A program made the position numbers and the translations under genes. A DNA stretch of 64,000 nucleotides from Ensifer sp. WSM1721. Its GTDB lineage: Bacteria > Pseudomonadota > Alphaproteobacteria > Rhizobiales > Rhizobiaceae. The stretch lies in the NCBI RefSeq assembly GCF_000513895.2, contig NZ_CP165782.1:2232001-2296000 (forward strand), in the 5' to 3' direction. This document shows positions 1-8,459 of the stretch, piece by piece (the stretch's first letter is position 1; each line of letters starts with the position of its first letter). The notes under the pieces were generated by a model. It was not told the DNA's origin. It searched no databases and was given only the letters and a program-made list of their open reading frames with translations.

Positions 1-1531
1 GGCCCGCTTCATCGACGATGCGGATTTCGTGCCCCGGCAGTGGTTGGCCGCAGGCGACGATTTCGAGCGCCGGACTATCCGCACGCGCAATTTCGGCGAT
101 GCCGCGCGTGCTCAGCGCCTCGCGATCCACCCGATCGATGAGTGGCAACCGTGAGAGGGGCGGAAAAGCAAGACCGACGGAACACTCCGCAAGTCCATAC
201 ACCGGAGCCACTGCCTCCACGGCCAAGCCGAAACGACCGAAACGCTCGCTGAACCGGCGGAGCGTACGAGCGCGCACCGGCTCGGCTCCATTGGCGATCA
301 TGCGCACCGAACCGAGGTCGAGCCCCTCGATGGTGGCATCCGTGATCTTGTTCCGGCAGATCTCGAATCCGAAATTCGGAGAAGCCGACAGCGTCGCGCG
401 GTAATTGTGCATCGCCCAGAACCAGCTTTCCGGTCGCGCGAGGAAGCTCAAAGGCGACATCGCATAGAGCGGAGCTCCATAGTAGAGGCAGCCGAGCCAT
501 GCGCCGATCAGGCCCATGTCGTGGTAGAGCGGCAGCCAGCTCACGAACACATCGTCCGAGCCTGCGCGCATGGCATCGCCCATCGCGCGAATGTTTGCCA
601 GCAGGTTGGCATGGCTGAGCACGACGCCCTTTGGGTCGCCGGTGCTGCCGGACGTGTATTGGATAAGCGCCGTTGCGGCGGGGTCGCCATGGTGATGGGC
701 AATGTCCGGCTCCGCCGCCGAATCCTCCATCTCCGCGACGCAATCGACTGAATTCAACGAGTCGACCAGTGCCTTGAGCAAGCCGGCAAGCCGGCGTCCT
801 TCGGGCAAGGTGATGAGCAGAGAGGCGCCCGCATTGCCGAGGATTCCGGCCTGCCGGCGCACATGCTCTTCGAGTTGCGAAAGCCGCGTCGGCGGATAGA
901 TGGGCACGGGGATGGCGCCGGCGTAGAGGATGGCGAAGAATGCGACAAAGAAATCGAGCCCGGTCGGGAGCATCAAGGCGACCCGATCGCCCGGCGCGAT
1001 ACCGCGAGCGACGAGTGCGCCGGCAAGCCGACGCGCTCGCCTGCCGAGGTCAGCATGGGTAAGGGCACCGAGGGTGGTGGTCTCGTCCTCCAGCACGGTA
1101 AGGTGCAGCCGCTCTGGATGCCGCGCTTCGTGCCGCTCCAACGCCTCGACCAGTGTACGTGCCTCGGTCGCAGCGGGGACGGTCGGAAGGACGGCGGTCA
1201 GGCGTCCGCCGGGAGCGCTTCGTTCGCCCGCCGGTCGGGCCCGGTCCAGCGCCCGCACAAGATCGGACACGGTTTCGGCTTCGGCCATCTCGCGGGCGGG
1301 TAGCTTCATATGGAAGGCGCGCTCGATCCGCAAAGCCAATTCGGTTCGGCCGAGACTGTCGATGCCGAGATCGCGCTCGATTCTGCTCGATGGAGCAACG
1401 TCGATCGAGCGTGCCTGCTGCGGGTGCAACTCGCGTAGGAATTCCGTTACGATCGCAATCAGGTCGCGAGCGCCCAGATCCTGCCCGTCAACTGCGGCAG
1501 GTGAAATCGGCTGCCCAGTTTCCTTCGACAT
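1..1531 (-). CDS. ACP-fused fatty-acyl-AMP ligase-like protein (C-terminus off window)
   Basis: This gene runs off the left edge; about 510 N-terminal residues are visible from the ATG at 1529-1531. An acyl-carrier domain comes first: the phosphopantetheine serine lies in LGIDSLGRTEL near residue 55. An AMP-forming ligase domain follows, with the P-loop YTSGSTGDPKG near residue 290 and the family motif SWLPLYHDMGLIG about 30 residues later. ACP plus FAAL/acyl-CoA synthetase fusions activate a fatty or aryl acid as acyl-AMP and load it on a carrier protein, feeding lipid, polyketide or lipopeptide synthesis. The carrier sits before the ligase, so self-loading is possible (inference). The acid and the downstream partner genes are outside the window. 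Domain identity is secure; the substrate is unknown. Confidence 0.85.
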   Translation of the reverse strand, partial: MSKETGQPISPAAVDGQDLGARDLIAIVTEFLRELHPQQARSIDVAPSSRIERDLGIDSLGRTELALRIERAFHMKLPAREMAEAETVSDLVRALDRARPAGERSAPGGRLTAVLPTVPAATEARTLVEALERHEARHPERLHLTVLEDETTTLGALTHADLGRRARRLAGALVARGIAPGDRVALMLPTGLDFFVAFFAILYAGAIPVPIYPPTRLSQLEEHVRRQAGILGNAGASLLITLPEGRRLAGLLKALVDSLNSVDCVAEMEDSAAEPDIAHHHGDPAATALIQYTSGSTGDPKGVVLSHANLLANIRAMGDAMRAGSDDVFVSWLPLYHDMGLIGAWLGCLYYGAPLYAMSPLSFLARPESWFWAMHNYRATLSASPNFGFEICRNKITDATIEGLDLGSVRMIANGAEPVRARTLRRFSERFGRFGLAVEAVAPVYGLAECSVGLAFPPLSRLPLIDRVDREALSTRGIAEIARADSPALEIVACGQPLPGHEIRIVDEAG

Positions 1532-1789
1532 GGAGAATTACAATAGCGCATTGTGAGACAATCGTCTTGCTGCACTGGCACGTCGCGTCAGAATCCGTTC
1601 CCGAAGGTGGGAGGCGGCGTGAAGCCCGCGGAACCAAGGACGGGGGCGTCACAGCGCCGGTCGAATTTCATAGGCGGTTGGCAGCGCATACAGTTCGATC
1701 CGTCCCGTAGGCGTATCCTACGCCCCCGTTTCCTACGAAGGCAACTGGAGGCGGGACTTGCGCCGCCGTTATGCGGGGCTTTTTCGTTG

Positions 1790-1941
1790 CATATGAGCAA
1801 GCCGCGGGCGCGCCGCGCAATCTCGCCGTCGAGTTCGGCGATCCTGCCGTCCAGGTCGGCCAGGAGGTCCAGCATCACCCTGATCATCGCAAGGGCGGCT
1901 GGAAGGCGCGTGCGGGGGCGCCTGGGCGCCCCGCTCGGCAT
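1790..1941 (-). pseudogene. IS110-family transposase remnant
   Basis: Read on the minus strand, this stretch encodes a helical segment (about LPAALAMIRVMLDLLADLDG, then RIAELDGEIARRAR). It resembles the coiled helix just before the helix-hairpin-helix region of IS110/IS1111 transposases. The similarity stops abruptly after ARRAR and no catalytic DEDD part remains. Just downstream, near 1705-1725, is a short inverted repeat (CGTAGG and CCTACG). I read it as a scrap of a decayed insertion sequence between the acyl ligase and the tautomerase gene. The family call rests on a short match. Confidence 0.45.
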
Positions 1942-1944
1942 CGC

Positions 1945-2352
1945 CTATTCGGCGGCGGCTCCCATCGCTGTGAGCATGTCGGGGTTCTCCGACTGGAGGC
2001 GCCCGCCTGCGCCAGCAAGCTCCAACGGATACTCGTTGACCAGGATCAGGATGTCGTCGGTGTTGGCAATGCCGGCAAATGCCTTTGCGATCGCGCCATT
2101 CAGCTTCTCGATCAGCGCGCGCCGGGCGTCGAGGCTGGGCAATTTCGGCGCCTCGACGAAGCAGACCGGCCGAACCGGCTCGGCCTCTACGCGACCGTCC
2201 TGCGCCACGTTGGCGGGAGCGTGCTCGCGCAGGAAAATGCGGACATCCGGTATATGATAGGCTTCATCCAGCACGGTCATTATCTCGGCCATCATCGTCG
2301 CCTTGGCTTCGGTTCGTAGGCCCTGCGGCCCCTCGATGATAAAGGTGGGCAT
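1945..2352 (-). CDS. Tautomerase family protein (4-oxalocrotonate tautomerase-like)
   Basis: A 135-residue protein of the tautomerase superfamily. These enzymes use an N-terminal proline, freed after Met removal, as general base for keto-enol tautomerisation. The protein starts Met-Pro-Thr-Phe-Ile-Ile, as the family requires, and carries the HIPDVRIFLREH segment. Its length fits a fused pair of beta-alpha-beta units. The start at 2350-2352 is chosen because it exposes Pro-1 and lies behind the Shine-Dalgarno AGGAG; a longer reading frame upstream would bury the proline. It is transcribed divergently from the gene at 2536. The substrate is unknown. Confidence 0.8.
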   Translation of the reverse strand: MPTFIIEGPQGLRTEAKATMMAEIMTVLDEAYHIPDVRIFLREHAPANVAQDGRVEAEPVRPVCFVEAPKLPSLDARRALIEKLNGAIAKAFAGIANTDDILILVNEYPLELAGAGGRLQSENPDMLTAMGAAAE

Positions 2353-2535
2353 GTGTCTCGTCTCCTGGTTGGCGTTCTCCGCGACATCGAACGCCAATGG
2401 GGGTTCGACGCGGACCACATAGAAGAGACGACCCGACCGCCGGAAAGGATTCGCGGAAATATTTCTTTCGGCGCGTGAATCCTTCGAGCTGCGGCGCACG
2501 TCTTCAGGAGGATACCGTCAACGGGAAGTACGTCA

Positions 2536-2871
2536 ATGAACCGCACGATGATCCGTTACAAGACCAAGCCCGAAACTGCCGACGAAAATCAGCGGCTGAT
2601 CGAGGGGGTGTTTCGCGAACTGAACGAAAAGGCGCTGCCGGGCGTGAAATACGCTGCCTTGCGACTTGACGGCGACGTCTTCGTCCATCTGGTGGAAATC
2701 GAGCAAAGCGGCGATAACTCGATCGCCGGTCTGGGGGCGTTTGCGGCTTTTCAGAGCGGCATTCGCGAGCGATGCCTCGAGGGGCCAGTCCGCAGCACGG
2801 CTCAGATCATCGGCAATTTCGGCATGTTCTGCCAACGAGCTACACATGATTGGCGACGCCGTGAGCAGTGA
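2536..2871 (+). CDS. Conserved hypothetical protein upstream of ECF sigma gene
   Basis: A 111-residue soluble protein with no signal peptide or membrane segment. It opens MIRYKTKPETADENQRLIEGVF and continues with short beta and alpha segments, including DGDVFVHLVEIE. The pattern recalls dimeric alpha+beta barrel proteins of the ABM type, but I cannot assign a family. Its end overlaps the start of the ECF sigma gene by 26 bases, which suggests translational coupling and shared control. It may be a small stress-response enzyme whose gene is expressed with the sigma factor; this is inference only. Confidence 0.65.
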   Translation: MNRTMIRYKTKPETADENQRLIEGVFRELNEKALPGVKYAALRLDGDVFVHLVEIEQSGDNSIAGLGAFAAFQSGIRERCLEGPVRSTAQIIGNFGMFCQRATHDWRRREQ

Positions 2872-3760
2872 ACTCTTTGCGGCAACATTCGGTCCGCGGC
2901 TCGGCGCGTTGCGACCAAAGCTCCATCGCTACTGCGCACGCATGACCGGTTCGGTCATCGATGGAGAGGACGTTCTGCAGGACGCCCTGGCAAAGGCGAT
3001 GGAAGCGCTGCCAGCAGCAGCACCGATTGCCAATCCGCAGGGTTGGCTGTTTCGTATCGTTCACAACACCGCGCTCGACTTTCTGAGGCGCCGTGCCAAG
3101 CGGGCGGACCTCATCGGAGAAGAGGAGGCCGAGATGGTCGCCGAACCGCTGTCCCAGACCGAGGCGCGTCAGATCGCTGCCACCAGCCTGCGCACTTTCA
3201 TGCGGCTGCCGGTGCGCGAGCGCAGCAGCATCATCCTGATGGATGTGCTCGGCTACTCGCTGAGCGAGCTCTGCTCGATCACGGGGATGACCATGCCCAC
3301 CGTCAAGGCGCTTCTCCACCGTGGCCGGGTCAGGCTGCGTGACATGGCGGCGGGACCGGAAGACCAGCCGCTACCGGTTCTTTCGGCCGCGGAGAAGGAT
3401 AGCCTCGCCTTCTATGTTGATCGGTTCAACGCCCGAGACTTCGAGGCGCTGAGAGACAGGCTCGCCGAGGACGCGAAAGCTGAACTCGTCGGCGAGGTCG
3501 TCATGCGCGGTCGAGACAAGGTTTCCACCTATTTCGGGAACTACGCGCGTGAAGACCGGTGGTGGCTCGCCCCCGGCCTCGTTGAAGGCCGCCCCGCCGC
3601 CCTGGTGTTTGGGCAAGGCGCCGTCCTGCGCACCCCTGCTTATTTCATTCTCCTCGACTGGGCCGGGGATTCGCTTCTTGCGATCCGTGACTTCCGTTAC
3701 GCGCGTTATGCGTTGGAAGCGGCGGACATTAAGCCGCTGGGCGTTGTCCGAGAGGCTTGA
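2846..3760 (+). CDS. ECF RNA polymerase sigma factor with SnoaL-like C-terminal domain
   Basis: A 304-residue sigma-70 family factor. Region 2 lies around residues 20-75 (DGEDVLQDALAKAMEALP, then GWLFRIVHNTALDFLRRR). Region 4 lies near 120-170 (LPVRERSSIILMDVLGYS, a helix-turn-helix, and VKALLHRGRVRLRDM). The last 110 residues (from about FYVDRFNARDFEALRDRL) form an NTF2/SnoaL-like domain. In the ECF41/ECF56-type groups such a domain modulates sigma activity in place of a separate anti-sigma factor, and none is seen nearby. The ATG at 2846 is used; a GTG at 2861 is possible. The likely targets are the factor's own promoter and neighbours, but no promoter consensus could be established. Confidence 0.85.
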   Translation: MIGDAVSSELFAATFGPRLGALRPKLHRYCARMTGSVIDGEDVLQDALAKAMEALPAAAPIANPQGWLFRIVHNTALDFLRRRAKRADLIGEEEAEMVAEPLSQTEARQIAATSLRTFMRLPVRERSSIILMDVLGYSLSELCSITGMTMPTVKALLHRGRVRLRDMAAGPEDQPLPVLSAAEKDSLAFYVDRFNARDFEALRDRLAEDAKAELVGEVVMRGRDKVSTYFGNYAREDRWWLAPGLVEGRPAALVFGQGAVLRTPAYFILLDWAGDSLLAIRDFRYARYALEAADIKPLGVVREA

Positions 3761-4075
3761 GTTTGTGGCGGTTCCGACAGCCCCGAGGCCGACCAAAGAT
3801 GGGCCCGCATACGTCCGCTGGCTTCTCCGATCGGGCTGAACGCCTTGAGCTCACGCGAGCTCGGCGGGAGAACCTGAACATAGCAAGGAGCGAGGTTTGT
3901 TGCTGGAGCGTCCGGAGCAATTGGAATCTTTCCGCCAGGGCGTACCGGCGCCCTGAAGGCTGCCATTGAGCCGGAGTCGGCGTTTCTGCTTAACTTGAGA
4001 CCCCGCAGTCATGGGCGATGTGGTGAGTGGCGACTGATCAGATGGCTGTCGGAACCCCACACCTGCAGCACCCCG
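3761..4075. other. Gap with no recognisable gene
   Basis: This 315-base stretch lies between the convergent ends of the ECF sigma gene and the large cyclase gene. Short open frames occur on both strands, but none has a credible start, domain or codon pattern. No clear terminator hairpin with a T-run was found. Confidence 0.5.
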
Positions 4076-7000
4076 TCAGCGTAATATATCGAGGAGCGCC
4101 TTGGCCCTGCCAAGGTCCGCCGTATCGAAGCCCTCGGTGAACCGGCGGTAGACCGGCGCGAGCAGATCGCGGGCCTCAGGGCGCTTATCTTGGTCGCGCC
4201 ACAGGCGGGCGAGCGAGGTGCCGGCCCGAAGCTCGAGCGACGCGGCTGCTTGGTTGCGGGCGATTTCCAAGGCTTTGAGGTACTCCATTTCCGCGCGAAT
4301 CTCATTCTGTTGGGGAGAGAGGCGTAGGAGAAGCTCGCCCCTCAGTCTATGGAGCTCTGATTCGTAGAAACGTTCGTCGCTCTCTCTCATTGTCGCCAAC
4401 GCTTGATCGAGCGCTTCGAGAGCTTGCTCGGATCGGTCCGCCTTGACAAGCGCTTGGGCAAGCAATGCATGGTAACACGGCAACAGCCATGCCGAATCGG
4501 TCTCGCGCCACCCGTCGAGCCCCGAACGCAGCTCGGCCAGGCCTCGTTCTACCTGTCCTTCTTCGGCCAGCACCCATCCCCAAATCACCCGGGCCATGGC
4601 CAGCCAGAATGGGTTGCGCTCCTCCTCGCAGAAAGCGACTGCGGCCTTAGCCGCCTTGTGGGTTCCGGCAATGTCGCCACAGAAGTGATACACATAGGGC
4701 GCCACACTCAGGGCGTATGCTGTGGTCGTGGCGTGGGCGAGATCGCGCGCGAGACTGATAGCCTCCTGACTATGTTTCAGCGCCACATCAGGATAGCCCA
4801 GGAGCCATTCAATCCAGGCCATGAACGACAGCCCCACGGCCCGCGGATCCTGACCATAGCGAAACGCCAGCGAGCGGTGCGCCTCCGGATCATAGACCGC
4901 AACAACCTGCTCCATCTGCTCCCGGGCCGCCGAGAGCTGTCCAAGGTTGAGAAGCGTCAGCCCCAGGGTGCGATGCGCCACAACGATGCCGTCGAGAGCC
5001 CCATGCTGTTCGGCAAGGCGCAGAAACTCTTGTGCGACGCGCCGCGCTTTCCGCTGATGCGCCTTCACCATGTGATACACCCATTCACCGTACATCGCAG
5101 GAAAGAGCTGCGTCGTATCACCCAGAGCGCCGCAAAGCTCTCGCGCTCTCGTATAGGCCCGGGCTGTTTCCGGAGCCGCGTAGCCTTTGGCCGCTGTCAG
5201 CGGGACCGCCACGCTGATTTGAAGCATGAGTTCTCGTTTCGCCCGTTCTGGTGAATCGGGCTGTGCTGCCAAGAGCTCCAGCCCCGCGGTTAAATGACTG
5301 ATCGCTTCCACGCTGGCCGAGCGTTCCGTAGCCCGACGTCCAGCCAATAGCCAATAGGTAATGGCCTCGTCGGTCAGTCCTGCCTTCGTGTAGTGAGCAG
5401 CAAGGACCTCAGGTTCTGCCTCGGCCTGCGCCGGGAAGTGCTCCCGCAGAACCTGGGCGACACGCGCATGGAGCTGTTGTTTCCTGCTCCGGAGCAGGGT
5501 GGCATACGCGGCGTCTTGAACCAGCGCGTGCTTGAAGACGTAGGTCGCGTGAGGCGGGATACCACGCCGGAAGACCAGCTCCGACTTCAACAATTGATCG
5601 AGAGAGTTCTCGAGCTCGGGCTCCGGCAGAGGCGACACGGCAGCGAGAAGCTGATGTGAAAATTCGCGGCCGATGACTGCACCAACCTGCGCAACCTCCT
5701 TTACAGGCGCAAGCCGATCCAGCCGGGCCATCAGCGAATCCTGCAGGGTGCTCGGAATTGCGAAGGGCGGCAGCGGCCCGCGTAGGACAAAGCTGCCGTT
5801 CCGCGCGACGAGGAGATCCGATTCTAGGATTGTCTTCGTGAGCTCTTCGATGAACAGCGGCACGCCGTCAGTCTTGACAGCGATCTGGTCGAGCACCTCC
5901 GCCGGCAGGGACTTGCCCCCGGCAACGCTCTCCACCATCGTATCGACTTGTTTGCGCGTGAGGCGGTTGAGTGAGTGAAACGTCACGTGCGGGTAGTGGG
6001 TCCAGGGCGGAGCGAATTCTGGCCGGAACGTCACCACCATCAGAACTCGGAGCTTCTGCACACGGTCGACGATCTGGTCCAGGAGCTCGAGTGAAGTTGG
6101 ATCGATCCAGTGCGCGTCCTCGAAAATGAAGAGGACCGGCCGATGCGCGGCCAGGCCGTCGACTTGATCTACCAGGACTTCCAATAGGCGCTCCTTCTGC
6201 CGCGGTGTGCTCAAATCAACCGGCGGATAGCGCGTCCCGGTTGGCACCGAAAGCAAAGCAGCAAACAGCGGCACGACCTCCGCGAGATTGGTGGCGGATC
6301 CGGCGAGCACGGTTTCGAGCTTGTCGAGCGTGGAGTCAGCCGCGTCCTGGGGTCCGATCCCAGCGGCCCGTTCGAGCTGGTCGATAATGGGATAGAGCGT
6401 GCTGTTGCGGTAGTGGGGCGAACACTGGTATCGCAGGCGCGTGTGCGGCACTCCGGCGAGGTGTTCTCGCAGCGTTTGGGTGATCCGCGACTTGCCCATG
6501 CCGGGGTCCGCCGAAATCAGCACGACCTGACCCTCGCCTTCGGTGGCGTAACTCCACCGGTCCATCAATAACGAGATTTCCTGCTCGCGCCCGACAAAGG
6601 GCGTCAGCCCAGCTTCGTGCGCCGCTTCAAAGCGGGTTTCGGCCCTGGTCGTCCCAATCACCTGCCAGGCCCGTATGGGCTCAGAAAAGCCCTGCAACTC
6701 GTGGCTGCCGAGATCGGCATACTCGAAGAAACCGCTAGCGAGTTGATGAGTTGTCGGACCGATCACGACAGCGTTCGGCTGCGCTAGCGTCTGAAGGCGG
6801 GCGGCGAGATTTGGCGTGTCCCCCACGACGCTCTCCTCTTGCGCAGCGCCCTCGCCGATCAGCTCGCCCACGACGACTAGACCTGTCGAAATTCCTACCC
6901 GCGCGCCGATAGGCTCATCGGAAGGGGTCCTCAGACCGGCGACCGAGTCGATGAGTGCAAGCCCTGCCCGGATCGCTCGCTCGACATCGTCCTCATGCGC

Positions 7001-7453
7001 CTGTGGAAAGCCGAAATAGGCCAATACACCGTCGCCCATGTACTTCGCGACGTGTCCTCCCCAACTCCGAATGACGTCCGTGGAGCGGCTGTGATAGGCG
7101 CGAATGATCGCCCCCATGTCCTCGGGGTCCAGGCGCGCAGCGAGCGCCGTCGAGCCGACCAGATCACAAAACAAGACCGTTAACTGGCGGCGCTCGGCTT
7201 CGCCTTTGGGTGAGCGCGCTGGCTGTTGTTCTTGGATGTCGGTTCGCTCGGCCGCTGCGGCGACTGGCCGCGCCTTACCCAGAGCAGCTATCGCGTCGAG
7301 CAGTAGCCGCCGATGGCCAACAAGCGTTACGCCCAGCTCTTTCAGGTCTTCAGCGGTGAGCTGCGGCAAGCTGCGGGCATCAATCTCATTCTCGCGGAAC
7401 GAACGTTCGTACCGCTCAAGGCCCAACTCCCGAAGCCAGGCACCGACGTCCAT
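4076..7453 (-). CDS. SAM - class III adenylate/guanylate cyclase - AAA ATPase - TPR regulator
   Basis: A 1125-residue cytoplasmic multidomain protein. Residues 1-62 form a SAM domain (LRELGLERYERSFRENEID). A class III cyclase homology domain spans about 88-265, with the metal-binding segments FCDLVGST (95-102) and YMGDGVLAYFG (138-148) and the late segment GDTPNLAARL. A STAND-like ATPase domain follows, with Walker A ADPGMGKS at about 315-322 and FIFEDAHWID as Walker B. The remaining roughly 450 residues are helical TPR-like repeats. Such proteins are common in rhizobia and are thought to couple an unknown signal sensed by the ATPase/TPR part to nucleotide signalling. Both metal aspartates are visible, so cyclase activity is plausible. 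The ATG at 7451-7453 begins the SAM domain. No partner gene is obvious. Confidence 0.88.
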   Translation of the reverse strand: MDVGAWLRELGLERYERSFRENEIDARSLPQLTAEDLKELGVTLVGHRRLLLDAIAALGKARPVAAAAERTDIQEQQPARSPKGEAERRQLTVLFCDLVGSTALAARLDPEDMGAIIRAYHSRSTDVIRSWGGHVAKYMGDGVLAYFGFPQAHEDDVERAIRAGLALIDSVAGLRTPSDEPIGARVGISTGLVVVGELIGEGAAQEESVVGDTPNLAARLQTLAQPNAVVIGPTTHQLASGFFEYADLGSHELQGFSEPIRAWQVIGTTRAETRFEAAHEAGLTPFVGREQEISLLMDRWSYATEGEGQVVLISADPGMGKSRITQTLREHLAGVPHTRLRYQCSPHYRNSTLYPIIDQLERAAGIGPQDAADSTLDKLETVLAGSATNLAEVVPLFAALLSVPTGTRYPPVDLSTPRQKERLLEVLVDQVDGLAAHRPVLFIFEDAHWIDPTSLELLDQIVDRVQKLRVLMVVTFRPEFAPPWTHYPHVTFHSLNRLTRKQVDTMVESVAGGKSLPAEVLDQIAVKTDGVPLFIEELTKTILESDLLVARNGSFVLRGPLPPFAIPSTLQDSLMARLDRLAPVKEVAQVGAVIGREFSHQLLAAVSPLPEPELENSLDQLLKSELVFRRGIPPHATYVFKHALVQDAAYATLLRSRKQQLHARVAQVLREHFPAQAEAEPEVLAAHYTKAGLTDEAITYWLLAGRRATERSASVEAISHLTAGLELLAAQPDSPERAKRELMLQISVAVPLTAAKGYAAPETARAYTRARELCGALGDTTQLFPAMYGEWVYHMVKAHQRKARRVAQEFLRLAEQHGALDGIVVAHRTLGLTLLNLGQLSAAREQMEQVVAVYDPEAHRSLAFRYGQDPRAVGLSFMAWIEWLLGYPDVALKHSQEAISLARDLAHATTTAYALSVAPYVYHFCGDIAGTHKAAKAAVAFCEEERNPFWLAMARVIWGWVLAEEGQVERGLAELRSGLDGWRETDSAWLLPCYHALLAQALVKADRSEQALEALDQALATMRESDERFYESELHRLRGELLLRLSPQQNEIRAEMEYLKALEIARNQAAASLELRAGTSLARLWRDQDKRPEARDLLAPVYRRFTEGFDTADLGRAKALLDILR

Positions 7454-7879
7454 GGCTCTTTCGCCTCTGTCTCTCCGGCGTGCAGGCTCTATATTCTACC
7501 GCAGATTCTCGATGAAGGCGCGAGAGAATCCGCCGCCCGCCAATACCGTCCTAATCTCCGTAGCATGGCGCATTTTACCCGTTTCGAAGGATTATGGAGA
7601 TCTCCGTTGGCCGCCTTTCTGCGACGCAGCGGGGTGGCTCGCGTGGTGACTGTCGGAGCGCCTACGCGCGATGCCGGATGACTGCTTACGGCCGCAAAGG
7701 CCTGTTCTACGCGATCGCGCTGGACTTCCTGTTTCCACCCGAGTGCGACGGACGGGAACCAGAAAGATCGACCCATTGCTGCCGCTCGTCGACATCGACC
7801 GGGATTTCCGATGCTCGCCTCTTTGCCGACATCAATACGGATACGAGAAAGCCATCTTAGGTCTCTTCCGAAGTCATTT
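7454..7879. other. Gap upstream of the cyclase gene, no gene seen
   Basis: About 425 bases. It should hold the promoter of the minus-strand cyclase gene. Overlapping short frames on both strands carry no recognisable domain. Confidence 0.45.
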
Positions 7880-8125
7880 CCTTGGCCAGCGATCATCGAA
7901 CGCAACCACCTGCGGGTAGCGAACGTGCCAAGCCATCTGCACTGGAAAAGTGTCGAGGTCGACGGGCGGCGCCAGTACCTTCAGCCGCGGATCCCGCACG
8001 AGGCTCCGACAGATCATGCTCGGCAGCGTTGCGCAGTAATCGGTCACGGCAATCATCTCAGGCACGGCAAGGAGCCCGTTTGCGGACGAAGCCACGTCGC
8101 GCCTCGATCCGGTCAGCCAGAAGGA
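7880..8125 (-). pseudogene. LysR-family regulator, C-terminal fragment
   Basis: The minus strand encodes the last part of a LysR substrate-binding domain. It reads SRRDVASSANGLLAVPEM, then TDYCATLP, and ends near LDTFPVQMAWHVRY, the conserved tail segment of NodD/LysR-type regulators. The HTH and the first half of the effector domain are absent. The reading breaks into unrelated sequence after HVRY. It is a truncated relic and probably non-functional. Confidence 0.6.
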
Positions 8126-8138
8126 CGCATCGAATTTC

Positions 8139-8254
8139 TGCTCGAAATCGTCCACGAGACCGGCCTCGGTGTCTTGCTCGTCACCCACGATCGCCATCTC
8201 GTCGATCGCGTATCGAGTCGGATCATTGACATGGGCGAGGCTAGAGAAAGTTAA
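8139..8254 (+). pseudogene. ABC-transporter ATPase, C-terminal fragment
   Basis: On the plus strand this stretch encodes ETGLGVLLVTHDRHLVDRVS followed by SRIIDM. This is the H-loop (switch histidine in VTHD) and following strand of an ABC ATPase, ending at a TAA. Walker A, the signature and Walker B are missing. It abuts the LysR scrap in the opposite orientation, so the two mark a recombination junction. Confidence 0.55.
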
Positions 8255-8459
8255 ATCGGCTTCCGTGCGGTATTCAGTTATCGAACGGGCCGACAGTCCT
8301 ACCGAACTCCGTCGTTACAAGCCCGTCGACAGGAAGCTCAAGAGCGTCATCAGGTTTGTCAGTAAGGTCGAGGAAAGCTCCGAGGCCCCGGGGCAGGCTG
8401 CGCGCGGCGGAAGGCTCGTATGACCGCTTCACGCAAAACGTGTTTGGCTGCAACGACAC

